Shown here in pieces: positions 34,351-45,238 of a DNA stretch of 64,000 bases. The first letter of the stretch is position 1. Each line of letters begins with the position of its first letter. The notes below the pieces were generated by a model. That model was given only the letters and a program-made list of their open reading frames with translations. It did no database searches and was not told the origin of the DNA. Source of the DNA: Eudromia elegans (Eukaryota > Chordata > Aves > Tinamiformes > Tinamidae); the NCBI GenBank assembly GCA_003342815.1, contig PTEX01000049.1:2329859-2393858 (forward strand). Reading direction: 5' to 3'. Made by a program: the position numbers and the translations under genes.

Positions 34351-34620
34351 TCACAGTAACAGCAGGTATAATAGAAAGGAAGATTGCCACTTTGGAGTTT
34401 TTTAGGTCAGTTGTAATGAGAACACTCAATGTTTTATAAACCCTTCAGGTTTCCTGTTTAGGACTTGATCAAACCATAAACTGCTCGTTTAAATAAGCTC
34501 CAAAAACAAAATGTACTAGAAAGCTGAGGAGTAAGGAGACAACATCCAACAGCAAACTTATGTTTATTGCTCCTTTGCTTTCCTTGCTGGGATGATGCCT
34601 TGTACTTAGATTAAATATGC
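34351..34620. other. AT-rich non-coding DNA, nothing recognised
   Basis: No gene or repeat recognised between two old repeats. Confidence 0.5.
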
Positions 34621-34690
34621 AGAGCCAAACTTATCCCTAGGGTGTAATTTTTTGGACTCTGAGTGACACCAGGGTGAATTTGGCACATTT
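34621..34690. repeat. Short inverted-repeat (MITE-like) element
   Basis: Ends 'gagccaaac' and 'gaatttggcac' form a GCCAAA / TTTGGC inverted pair, and the inside carries 'gggtgtaa' and 'gacaccagggtg', worn forms of the family arm 'acaccagtgtaa'. Confidence 0.5.
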
Positions 34691-34749
34691 ACACTCAAAA
34701 TTAATATGGGTTTTTACGAATATTTGGAACCATGTCAAAATGTTGTGGG

Positions 34750-34925
34750 TTGAATTCTGTTCTGAGCCCCACCAGTGCTAGCCCAGGTTAACTCCGTTCC
34801 GATCGCGCGCTGGATTTGCAGCACTCTGTCTGCTGGGCCGCGGTTCAGCTGGTGTGAATTAGTTTATCTGCACTGGAATGCAGGCAGCTCAACTGCTTTA
34901 CACCAGCTCAGAGTCTGACCCGTGC
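34750..34925. repeat. Two adjacent inverted-repeat elements
   Basis: The second is clear: 'ttcagctggtgtgaattag' (about 34846-34864) pairs with 'gctttacaccagctcagag' (about 34894-34912), followed by 'tctgaccc', the expected end. The first, from 'gttgaattctgttctgagcc' to about 34840, has 'ggttaactccgtt' like the family centre but weak arms. A CpG-rich stretch (34800-34845) lies between them. Confidence 0.5.
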
Positions 34926-35510
34926 TTAAGCAGAACTTCCCCTGAAATACATGGCGTGCGCGTGGCAGTTGCGGTGTGAATTGGAGCCATCGTGCCCGGA
35001 ATTTGCACCGCGGAGACGCAGCAGAAGCTGCTTCGGCAGCAGCACAAGCTGCCCGGTGTCACAAACCTGAACCTGACCCCGCTTAGGCTGCTCGTGCTTT
35101 GTAAGGTTTAAAATAACACTGCAGTCAGTGCTACACGTGCTGCCAATGTGTAAATCATCCCAAACTGCTGCAAATCATTGTCCGCTCTCTTGTTTCAAAG
35201 CAGAGACTGGGAAGTGCTGGGTGATATTTGGGTGCAGTTCAGATACTCCGAAGCTTGGATGGATGGATTGTTTTGATTCTTTCTTTGAACTTCATTCCCA
35301 CCCCGCTAAAAGAACCAGCCAGATCTCCCCAGCCAAGCGACAGACGCGTTGGAGACGATGAAGCCGCTGCCCTCCCGGTACCACCCCCACGTGCCAAAGC
35401 TGCCGGCATCCGCTCGCTGGAGCCAGCGCCGCGGCCGTCAAGAAGTGCTGGTGTTCGTGGCTGTCCTGCCCCCAGCAGGCACCAACACCAAAATTAAGGC
35501 CTGCTCCACC
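34926..35510. other. GC-rich non-coding DNA with a UUCG-type hairpin
   Basis: At 35027-35040 GCTGC-TTCG-GCAGC forms a 5-bp stem with the C(UUCG)G tetraloop, unusually stable if transcribed. Otherwise GC-rich with overlapping frames (35228-35582) lacking domains. Confidence 0.4.
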
Positions 35511-35819
35511 GGCCTTTGCTCAATTTATGGCTGGGGGGCTTTTGTTTTATACCACTCCACAGAGGTGCCTTTGCCACGCTAAAGATTTAACTAAATTATA
35601 ATGAATGATCCTCACCAGCGCTGCGCCCCTAATTAGAACAAGTCGCACAGACATATTGTCTCCTTGATTTCCTCTGTTACATTTCTCTCACTCTCTTTCT
35701 CTGCCTGAGACACATGGGTCCCATTAAACATTTTAGCATTTAATGTGGTTCCCTTAAATGACTTCTCAAGTTTTCAAGTTCCATTTAGAATTGTATGTTA
35801 CTCTCCTGACTGTGGTTTT

Positions 35820-36000
35820 GATTTTGTTATGGTTCTGCGCTCCGCCGAAGCCGCTGCTCTTCTTCCCCCTCTAGCGGGGAGCGAGCCAGCCCTGGGCGAG
35901 CCTGCGCTTCAAGCGCAGCGTGCCGTGCACCTATGGGTGCTCCGGAGGCAGGGTGCAAACGCCTGCGGTTGTGCGCCAAACCAAGCAGGGGGAAAGCACT
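35820..36000. promoter_or_regulatory. Short CpG-rich patch with a palindrome
   Basis: A GC-rich stretch with many CpG between AT-rich blocks. CTGCGCTT-C-AAGCGCAG at 35902-35918 is a perfect 17-base palindrome around one C. Confidence 0.4.
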
Positions 36001-36059
36001 CCTAGCTGCTCTGTCTTAGTGTGGTGCTTCCTCGGTGCTCTGCAGCTCATCTGTTGAGG

Positions 36060-36265
36060 AAATCAGATTGTCTATTAATGTTATAGATGGCTATCGGTGC
36101 GGCGTATTCCCCCCGAGATCTCCCTGTGATTTGCCTTACGTAAATATACAGAACTACTTATTCATTTTTAGGTATTTCCAGCCTACATATAAATGATTTG
36201 TAGCATGTTTTTTTGTAATATTTATGGTTATATATGTGATACATCTATCTTCATGTTAGATACAG
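36060..36265. promoter_or_regulatory. AT-rich candidate non-coding element
   Basis: A repeat-free AT-rich block with TTACGTAA (about 36137-36144, a perfect palindromic C/EBP- or PAR-bZIP-like site) and several TAAT-type cores. Function inferred only from motif content. Confidence 0.25.
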
Positions 36266-37002
36266 CCTTATATGGATGGAGTGCTGAAGGACAGAAGTTT
36301 TGTCACTGATGGGCCTGTTTGCAGTGAGTTTTCCCTGCAGCAGCTACAGTGAGAATCCAAATTGTCCTCTGGTCCCTACCCAGCCTCCAGGAGAATCAAG
36401 TCAAGGTCTGGGCCCTAATCCTTGCGGTATTTTGTGGCTTCAGCTGAAGGTGTCTCATAAATCTGGTCCCTGCTTGGCTCCTAAGGCTTGTCTGGACCCC
36501 TGGAGTTACCACTTGAGCGCTCTGCATGGATAGCTCTTTTGGAATAAGAATGCCTTGTTTCACCCATCTTGCCCATTCTGCTGCTTTGAGCTTGATACAG
36601 ACTTATCTAGGGAAAGAAAAAGTGATTTTCTTACTTCAAACTATGCTTTTTTTTCTCCCTTCCAAAATAATGTTTTAATGCTACAGAATATATTTTTAGT
36701 TATTTATATTTTTCACTAAAAGCTCTGTTAGGATTCTGACCCCAGAAGCTTGTTGCTTCCCTTGTTCTGGTACCCCCATTGCAGTGTAATGGTCACTTCT
36801 GACATGCTGTAATGAAGACATGCAGCATTGCGGGGGAAGCAGTTTCCTGCTTGGGTCCCTTGGACGTGAAATCGGCTGAGGTTTAATCATGGCAACCTAC
36901 AAACATTGCCTGTTCTTTAGATAATTCTTGAAAGTTCCTGTGATGTATTGACTCCCAGGCTTAAGCCTTGAGAAGCTTGAAATTTATCTTTGGGGTTAAG
37001 GT
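36266..37002. other. Non-coding DNA, nothing recognised
   Basis: No gene or repeat family recognised. Confidence 0.5.
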
Positions 37003-37047
37003 GTCTTTTTCCTTTTTTTCTTTCTTTTTTTTTTCTTTTTCCTTTTT
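37003..37047. repeat. Polypyrimidine (T/C) tract
   Basis: About 45 bases of pure T and C, mostly T. No AG acceptor follows closely in good context, so it is read as simple sequence and not as a splice tract. Confidence 0.85.
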
Positions 37048-38867
37048 AAACCCAAAGATTTAGGTTTCATTAACAGCTAAGCCACCGTCTGGAGTGCTGA
37101 AGTGCTCAGCAGTGAGTAGCTCTACTTGTTAGTAACATTAGCAGATTTGTGAGTCCTCCAACATGTCTGTGGATAATTGTGTTTCAACCCTGTGTTCTTT
37201 ACTATAATCCACTGCCCGATAGCAGTGACGGGGGAGATAAGGGGAGGAAACGTGCCAGGAGTTTGTACCCAGCCTCCTGCTCTCACCACTGAGACGGTGG
37301 CTGACCTGGCATCTCGGGCTTTAAAGGACAGAAAGCCCCAATTGATGGTGAGTGGCTTGCCTGCCCTGCACGGAGGCTTCGGCATTGCAGGGAGGAGAGG
37401 TGGCAGGTTCAGGAGCGGCCCTCTGGACCCCGCTGCTTGCGGTGGCACGTGGGGACAGCCCTCGTTTCTATCACAGCAGCAAGCGCTGCGTCAATTATTG
37501 TGGCTCTTTTTTGGTGGAAGAGTTTTCTATTGAGGAATGCACTTTCACTAAAATCATAATGCTTCTCCAGGGAAGGTAGAAGTTTTGGTAAAAATTTTCC
37601 ATGAGAAAAGAAGTTTGCAAACAAGTATCGTAGTTTTATTGAGGGGAGTTTTATAAAGTTGAAATGTTTTGACTTTATCATTTTGACTAATGTTGATTTA
37701 GATTTTAATTTTATATGAAGGTTTACAAAGGTAGATTTTTAATAATGCGTAATTGCATTTAATACTACGTTTTGTGTTGTTTCTACGCTGTCGTAATGCA
37801 ATTAGTTTTGCCTTACCTAAAATGAGGTGATTTAGCGTGCCAAATGTTTAGGTAGTTCTAACTCCTGGAGAGTCTTAGAAATTTTGATCCATGGGAAAAC
37901 TTGACATTTTATTTCAATTCAGAATGAAAATAAATTTAAAACATTTAAAACACTGGAATTTCCTAAGCAAAGAGAAGTCTGGCTTCTGACTAGGCCCTGT
38001 GTGGAGTGCAGACATCGCTCATTCCTCCAGCTCATCTTAGCTTATTTCTTCATAGCTCTGCAGCCTTCTGAAAATATATTTTTTATTTCTTGAGAGCTGA
38101 TCTTTTAAAGGTTACTATAGGGAATATTTGCCTGGCTGGATTAGATGCAGCAGTTGTCCATCCTGCAGAATGGTTCCTCTGTCACACTTTATGTTTCTGA
38201 TACTTTGGCTCCGAGCCGTTGCTCCAGCATCGCCCAGCAGGTCTCTAGCAGAGCAAGGAGTCGCACCTTGGTTTTGCTCGGCACTTGGGTGCCAGCTCCT
38301 GGCAGCAGCTCTGTGGCTGTCCTGGTACAGCCCATGCTGCAAAGCCTTGGCTCGTGAGTTTAAAGAGTTAAGCGCCAAGGAGGTGAAGCAGCACCACCAC
38401 CAAACTGGCATGCCTTTGATTTAATGAAGAGATAATCCTCTTTCTATTAGCCACGATAATAATGACTCACCAGTAGTAAATGAAGGAATATACCCAGCAA
38501 TGACATCATGTGAACAGCCCAGTATCTGTGGGACTTAAAACGCAAAGGATTATTCCGATATATCAGTTCTGAGCCTAGTACTGGCAAGGATGGATCTGGG
38601 GTAAAATTTAACATGAGAAATGTTTATTGAGGCACTAACATGAGAAAGGAATTATATAACTTGAGTTATTAAAAACAATAAGCTCCTATTTCAAAAGCTT
38701 TAATTTCAGTAGAATAATATACACCCAGCTCGACATAAGGCTGTAATTCTATTGAGTCATTCCAATGACATCATGAACCACAGGAGTGGATGTGCTGTGG
38801 TTTATCCTTGTCTGGGAGCCCCGCTCCATCTCCTGGATGGAAGTAGAGCTGCTGGCTCTGCCTGGAG
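37048..38867. other. Non-coding DNA, nothing recognised
   Basis: Strongly AT-rich at 37580-37960; moderately GC-rich at 37200-37480 and 38200-38400. A TGAGTCA AP-1 site lies at about 38753-38759. No gene or repeat recognised. Confidence 0.45.
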
Positions 38868-38945
38868 CCACATTCTGGTCTGGTTCTTAGCAGGAATGGA
38901 ATTACCCTGAAACCAACAGAGTTGGACCTCACCAGCACTGGTGCA
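38868..38945. repeat. Decayed inverted-repeat element
   Basis: 'gccacattctggtctgg', 'tggaattaccctgaaaccaa', 'cagagttggac' and 'caccagcactggtgcaag' follow the family wording 'gccaaattctg', 'gagttactcctgaaatcaatg' and 'accagcactggtgtaag'. The palindromic 'ccagcactgg' is preserved. Confidence 0.45.
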
Positions 38946-39059
38946 AGGAAGAAAGGCAAAAACTTTCATGATGCAGGGTTTTCAGGTCTCCTGCTACTAG
39001 GTGACCCTTCCGTGTGCTCTTTTAGATCGGAGGTTCATCTTTTAGAGCTTAGGGTTTAT

Positions 39060-39082
39060 TTTTCATTTTATTTTATTTTTAA
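39060..39082. repeat. (ATTTT)n simple repeat
   Basis: About four units of a TTTTA pentamer with one impure unit. Confidence 0.75.
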
Positions 39083-39184
39083 GATAAATTAAGAAGACTA
39101 ATTTTTCCTTCAGAGAGTCTTACTTTATAGACACAGCTTCCTTTAAAGTGATCCTGTTAATCTGCATCATCCCTAAACGGCACA

Positions 39185-39300
39185 AAGACTTGCTGCTGTC
39201 GGGAGGCTGGAGGTGGTCACTTAGTCTAGCCTGGCTTGGTCAGATACATTCCAGGTTTGGGTGTATGGAGCCTGGTGCAGTAGAGGCCGGTGAGATGCAG
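39185..39300 (+). repeat. Possible CR1 LINE remnant
   Basis: 'ggaggtggtcacttagtcta' followed by 'gcctggcttggtcagata' is reminiscent of the CR1 3' region wording 'gaggtcatctagtccaacc..cctgctca'. The match is short and no CR1 3' terminal repeat follows, so this is tentative. Confidence 0.2.
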
Positions 39301-41050
39301 CAGGGCCGCCTGGGAGCAGGCCAGCAGTCTCTACTTGGGCCCATGTGCCCGGGGGTTCTGTGAGAGACGAGGGGAATCCTCTGTACTGCCTTGTTCACAG
39401 AAGGTGCTGACAGCGTAGCTCTAATGCAGACCTCGAGATATCCTGGAAGCTGCTTTCTGTGCTGGTCCAGGGTAGTCCAGATCTGGTGCTTTTCCAGGCA
39501 TGTTGCAAGAGATCCTTTTGTCAGCTGCCTGGAGAAAGTGAGAGATGTCTGTGTTCATCTGCTTCACGGTTGAAGAGCCGGCGAGCTGGTGTCTAATACA
39601 ATTCTTACTGTGCTAAGACACCTAGGAAGACAACTTTGTTATTTGAAGTCTAAATAGAAAATGATAGATATGACTCTGGCAAGAGAGGCTAGACAATAGA
39701 GTATTCTGGTTATGATCTTGGGATAGAAACAATTCCTTACACTTCTCTTGGAAAGAAGGAATTGTTTTATAAAAGGAATTTGTTGTCACGGTTTCCAAAA
39801 GTCCTTGGCGGGTCTGTGTTCCCTCTGCACCTCTCTTGTCTCTCCCCGCTCGCCTGCCCTGCTCCCTGAATGATGAACACAGAAATCCTCTACTTAGATG
39901 TTGGACTTTAGCAACAATAATGTGGATCACTAAACTCCCAATTAAATTTGCTCTGCTGCACTGCTGCAGACTGTGTTAGGAAGGCAGATACCGGATGAAG
40001 CCACTTCAGTAAAAAAGCGGATGAATAAATGAGTTGGGAAGAAGACTTTTTGGAGCAGAGCTCTAAAGCTTCTGAGTAGGGTCATTTTTCTAATTGCAGG
40101 ATGGTGAGGTTGAAGACTCCAAATGCCCAGGCAAAGGATGGAAAAAAAGTATCCAACTGAATAAATAAATCCCTTAAAGAAAAAGATAGTTGTCTGCCAA
40201 GAAATCTAATACGAAATGTTGAGAGTGCAGTTCTGAAAAAGATTTAATTGGAGATATACTCCTAAGAATATGTAAATAGTCTTTCAATTTCTTAACTAAA
40301 AGGAGAAACAGATGCCAGCTTTAAGATCTGAGATCTAATATGAAAAGTACTGAGACCTCTAAATGTCACTTTAAACATATATAATTAGATTCTTATCTTG
40401 TTAAAAGCTTGGGCAGGGCTTTTCTGGTGGAAGGTATAACCATGTCTTTACATACATTCTGCAGCAGAGGGTTCAGTTGGTTTCTTTAAATGCAGTGAAA
40501 TTCAAACATCTGTTTCTTAAAGTGTAATTTAAAATCTGAGATGGGCTTCAGACAAAACAATTCCTTCAGTTTTGCCAGCCAACATTCTGGCTCCCATTTG
40601 TTTATAGCTATTGATTAGGGATCCAGTATCCCCTCAGTATTTGAATATGCCCATAGTAAATATTTCAGTGATTTATGTTAAAATATTACTTCAGTTATGC
40701 AACAGAATGGAGGAAAGAATTTAAGCAAAATAACAAGCAAATACATTTTATTAATCTAAGAGCCTCGTAGCCCATGGGAAGCTGGTTTTGCCAGCGGTTG
40801 TCGGTGGAAGTTAAAGATGGTGCTCGAGCTGGGATTTCCTGCTGTTTTCCTTCCCCCTCGCTCTGGAGCTGGAACTTAAAGGCTGCCCTCAGAGGGTGCG
40901 GGAGGAGATGGCCAGTGTCTCTCAGTGTCCACAAAGCCCCTGGCTGCCCCATCTGTTGGCTCCCAAGCTCTAGATCAGGCTCTGTGATGGGAAAGAGTGG
41001 AATGGAAGATGAGCAGACACAGGCTGAGGATCGGAGGAGGACAGGCTGAG
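39301..41050. other. Non-coding DNA, nothing recognised
   Basis: AT-rich to 40740, then GC rising. No gene or repeat recognised. Confidence 0.45.
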
Positions 41051-41056
41051 TAACGG

Positions 41057-41480
41057 GTGTCTGGCCACTGGGCTCTGGGCGATGCTACAGGTGGGAGCTG
41101 CTGCCTCCCCGGGAAGCCCTTTGGGGCAGCAGCAGCAGCAGGAGTGTCTCGCATGGGGAAGCCCTTTGGGGCAGCAGCAGCAGGAGCGTCTGGCGTGGCC
41201 AGGGCAGGGCTTTTGCTGCGGAGGGCCGGGCAGCAGGCCCGGCTGGCACCGCTGCAGCGGTGCATGCGGCAGCGCTCGCCTCTGCTGATGCCGCAGCCCG
41301 GCTGCAACGTGCCCCTTGTCTGCACCGTGGCTGCTCTCCCAAGGTTGATTTAGCCCTCGTTGAATCCCCTAGTGCTGCCCGAAAATGTGAGCCTGGGTTG
41401 CAAGCTGAGCTGAGGAGTCCTGGCTGCTCCCGAGAGAGGGGCAAGAGCAGGGGGCACAGGGGAAACGTTGCTGTCTTTAG
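41057..41480. other. GC-rich patch containing CAG repeats
   Basis: GC-rich with (CAG)n runs and open frames of 68-119 codons in several frames on both strands. The frames are dominated by repeat-derived residues, and none has a recognisable domain. Confidence 0.4.
41111..41197. repeat. 45-bp imperfect tandem duplication
   Basis: Unit one (41111-41155) and unit two (41156-41197) both begin GGGAAGCCCTTTGGGGCAG, continue with four versus three further CAG triplets' worth of repeat, then GGAG[T/C]GTCT and a short variable end. The second copy is 3 bases shorter because it lacks one CAG. A head-to-tail duplication with later slippage explains both. Confidence 0.85.
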
Positions 41481-42555
41481 AGGAGAGTGAGATGATAGCA
41501 GATAAAATAACTGTTTTTAAAGGGACAGTTGTTTCATGTTCTCATCAGGTTTGATGCTGGAGCAGGAAGGATGCATGATCAGCTCCAAAATTTGGGGTAG
41601 CAGCGACACCCGGTGGCCAGAGACCCCCCTGCCCCCCAGCACAGGGTTTCTCCACGGCCCTTGGTGGCTTTGCCAGGGGGTGACACAATTTTCTGGCAGG
41701 GCCTGGCCCTCGCGGGTGGCTCTTCCTTCTCCTGCCCGCAGATTGCCACCTTGTTGGAAGACACCAAAGCGTCTCCTGCTGCAGCCCCTGCCCAGAGCCT
41801 GCAGAAGGGGAACCAGAAGCCATCTCCTTGCTGGGCATAAGCCACTATCGCTTGGGTAAATCTTGCTGTGTTGCCCAAGCACAGCAGTGTTTGGGGTCCC
41901 TGTAGTCACGGGAATGTGCAAAAGTCTCAGCTCTCGTTTTAGAAAGTCATTGTGCTTTGAGAGAAGACTTGATAGAGTGACCCAAGCACTCCCTAAAGAC
42001 TCAAATATCAGGAGGCTAAGTAAACAAAAATGATCCAATACGTATTTTCTGCTATGATTTTAATTTTCCATGATTTTTATTTTTTTTTACTAGTTTGATC
42101 TGTAGATTGCTCTGCTAGCTGGACTAAAATGGAAGAATTAGATCTAAAAATGTCCCCAGTATAGTACTACAGATATGGAGGTAACCTTTTCTTCCCCTCT
42201 CCCAGGAGAAAGACCTGCATTACAAGCTACACATGCCAAAAAGTAACATATGCCGTTTCCTGCCACTTCTGCCTTTTTAGGCTGCTTTTCACCCTTTTCC
42301 GTGACACAAACGTATGCAACTACTTACGCAGAACACACAGCAGCTTTGATCTTCTCAGTTGCTCAGGTAACTAGTCAAAGGTTGTGAGCTTGTGGTTATT
42401 AATATAATTTTCGGTGCCATCCCGATGATTAGACAAAGCAAGACACATTCATGTGTGTATGTAAGCAGCAATTACTCAGGGTAGCAGCCACGGGGTCTGC
42501 CCTTGAAAGCAGATATTTCTGCGGTGATAGGCAGTTTAACAACCAGCTGTCAGGG
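41481..42555. other. Non-coding DNA, GC-rich patch then AT-rich
   Basis: 41560-41850 is GC-rich; the 173-codon minus-strand frame (41517-42038) that includes it is the longest in the window, but open frames overlap it in several phases and no domain is visible. 41950-42500 is AT-rich. Confidence 0.4.
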
Positions 42556-42559
42556 GAGG

Positions 42560-42790
42560 AAGCTGTGAGACTCCTCAGAAGAGCCGTGCCGGGCGCTCGC
42601 CCTGCTCTGGCTGACCTCCCATGTCAGACTCCATCGGGTGTCCGCGCGGAGCGGAGGGCTGCGCGGCGCGCTTGGCGTGTCCCGGCGCTTGCAGCCCAAG
42701 GGCCCTGCTCTGCAGCCAGCGAGAGGGACCAGAGACGCCGGAGAGGGCGCGGGAATGGCCACTGGGAAGTAGAGCAGCAGGACTTCTCCA
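42560..42790. promoter_or_regulatory. CpG-dense block
   Basis: About 12 CpG fall within 42634-42700 by hand count. Sharp edges against AT-rich DNA to the left. The 118-codon plus frame (42451-42807) crossing it shows no domain. Confidence 0.45.
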
Positions 42791-44054
42791 AAAAGGGTTC
42801 CGTATGAAGCTGCTGGTGATCGTTAACTTTCCAATGGCTGGAGGCTGAGATGGGATGGGAGAGGCAGGAATGAAGAGGGGTCTAGAGAGAAGAGCTTTGC
42901 TGTGGAAGGCGGTTGTGCGCTGGCGCGAGGGGCAGCTGTGCGAGTCTGCAGCCAGTGCAGGCTGTGGGCACGGGCGCTGCTGGTGGCACCGGGTCTAGGG
43001 CTGTACGGCGTCTCAATGCCCAGTGCAGCTGGGTGGTGTTTGAAGGCATCTCTGCTTTGTGCTCCTTCCAGAAATGCTCCAGCAGTTCTCAACAGAGTAA
43101 TACTCTTAACCTTTGAATACAGCACCTTCATGAACTTAAATACTGAATGCAAAGGAGATTAGGAAAATAGCTTTCCTAGAGAGGGGTTCCAGATTTTCAG
43201 TTGCAGCTCTCGATAGTGTAGATGCTACATGAATACTGTGTATTAGGCTTCGTTAACTCCTTCTGGAGATTAATCCCTGGTGATGCAGATTTCTTTGAAC
43301 CTTTGTATCCAAATCCTCTGTATTCACTGTAGGCCTTGCATCTGTGGGCTGGCTGATCCCACTGTTGGGGTTTTCCTGAGCCATAGGATATAAATGAGCC
43401 AGCAGGTATGTTGGGGGTGTGTGTTTCTGCAAAGTCCTTGTAAATCACTGCTGATCTGATTTGGCTTGAATCTCTGTTTCATTTGCACTGCCTTGAGCGT
43501 ACTGACTTCGGGCACTGTCACTCGTGATTGATGGAAGCACTGGGTCCAAATGTAGCTGAGCTTCTTAAATTCATGCTATGGGCCGTATCTTCTGCTGATG
43601 TGTTTCAGCAGAGATGTTATTCTATATCTGCTCGAGGATACAGCTTCTGGTTTTCAGTTAGCCAAAAAATAGCCTCCAAAAAGCCTGGGAATATAATATG
43701 GTGAGAACTGGTCATAGCTGTTTTTTCTGTTAGACCTGGCTGCTGGCCTGCGTATGAGTCTGTCTTGCATCAGGTATGTATTTCCTGTGAAATCTCCATT
43801 ATCTTATACTCTTGTTTTTTTTTAATGCCAGTGATTGGATTAAACTATTCTGTTCTTATTTCAGAGTGCAACTGTTCTAATGCAAAAGCCATGCATGTGT
43901 AACATCCTCTGTTCAGGTCACCTAAGGCACTTCCTTTTCTTTCAATCAGAATCAAGCTAAAATTTGAAACAAATTTTAAATGTTAAAAAAAGAAACTCTT
44001 CCAAGACAGCTCAACCAGTTCCATGAAAGCACTAATCAGAGAGCCACCTAACAG
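42791..44054. other. Non-coding DNA, nothing recognised
   Basis: GC-rich to about 43050, then AT-rich. No gene or repeat recognised. Confidence 0.45.
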
Positions 44055-44128
44055 TGGGAGTAAGTCTTGATCTCATTCACACTGATCTAACCTCAGAGTT
44101 ACGTGATGGAAGTCAGAGGAACCGCATA
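44055..44128. repeat. Decayed inverted-repeat element
   Basis: 'cttgatctcattcacactga' followed by 'tctaacctcagagttacgtg' and 'atggaagtcagagg' follows the family wording 'ctgatctcatttacactg..gtaaatctggagttac..attgaagtcaatgg'. Right half lost. Confidence 0.45.
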
Positions 44129-45065
44129 GACCAGCCCGGGGCTGGAGATGAGAGTCGCCCCTGTCGTTATTGCAGATGAGTTCTTGCATCAGACCGAGAA
44201 GGCACCACGGTCTCCTTCAGCTGGGACTTGGGGAGTAAGGAAAGTGTTTTCTTTCCTGACCAGAGCTGGGGAGAGACTGATGAGGTGTCATGGTGAGACA
44301 TCTCCAAGGAAATGATTTTTGAAATCCTCCAAGTATCAGGCTGCTCTTAAGGCTGGCTCAAGTTAGGCAACCCAGAAGTTAAGCATGCACAATCACTAGT
44401 CCCTTTAAAAAAGCCAGTCTTCATCTAACATACATATTGTGAAATCAGGCTAATGTAGAAATATTAGCAGTGAAAAGCCTTGTAAGTTCTACAAATGTTT
44501 TTTTAAAAAAAAGGGCACTTAGTAATGCCTGCAAGATCTCTCTGTACAGTGGAGGTTTTCTGCTCTCACGAAGCGGTAGGACACGCTGTACTGCAGCTAC
44601 CGTGCCCAGGAAACTGCTAGTGATGCTGTAATTACGAATAGTTATTAGGAAATGGTGTCTTTTGTTGTTCTGGTTCTATGCCAGCCTGCCCACTTGCCTC
44701 TGTTCTAATATAACTGTTACTGACTGTGCATTCTATTTTTAAGGATGAATTGGAGCAGAAAAGGGAATATTTTTGATAATGATGCAAACTTTGGAAGCAG
44801 CTTGAGCTCGGCTTGAAAGACTTGTGCTTTTGGTTGCTGGGGAAGGAGCTCACGCTGGTTCGTGCGCTCATGCAGGTTAGTTTACCCACACTGCCCTCCA
44901 TGTGGTTGGCTATCAGGACTAGTTAACTAGTTAACTGCTCCATGTTAGTGTGGCTGCAGCTTGCTCTGACCCCGCTTTGAGGGGTGTGTAGAAGGTCTCG
45001 GGAACCCAGTGCTGGAAACAGAACACACCAAGATGCATTTACTTGGGGCTGGGATATTTTTATTC
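44129..45065. other. Non-coding DNA with a 16-base perfect palindrome
   Basis: AGTTAACTAGTTAACT at 44921-44936 is a perfect palindrome containing two GTTAAC cores, reminiscent of an HNF1-type dimer site with one extra base in the spacer. Nothing else recognised. Confidence 0.45.
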
Positions 45066-45238
45066 ATTCCTCTCTCTCCCTCTCACCTCCTCCCACCGCA
45101 CCGTCTCCTCAACAGCATCTGGGGATTCTGATGAGGAATGTAAAAATTAATGTGCTGGCTGTGAGAGGCGAAGTGGTTTTATCCACCTATGATGATAGTA
45201 ACATTTACAAGAAACGAATGAAATGGGTGGCGTCATGA
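45066..45238 (+). other. Possible terminal exon: strong acceptor and short open frame
   Basis: A long C/T-rich tract (45066-45110) ends in CTCAACAG at 45115, an excellent 3' splice-site match. From 45116 an open frame of 40 codons runs to TGA (45236-45238) and has a balanced, protein-like composition (ending KKRMKWVAS), but I recognise no family and see no nearby AATAAA. It could equally be a chance acceptor or a non-coding exon. Confidence 0.15.

Noticed and set aside
35028..35045. 'gcttcggcagca' resembling the start of U6 snRNA
   Set aside because: The match ends after 12 bases; the rest of U6 is absent. It is better explained as the stem-loop at 35027-35040.
37003..37047. Long pyrimidine tract as a possible splice acceptor
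   Set aside because: No AG in suitable position with an open or exon-like sequence behind it.
41517..42038. 173-codon minus-strand open frame, the longest in the window
   Set aside because: It lies over a GC-rich patch where four other frames on both strands are also open, has no recognisable domain, and no exon-like borders.
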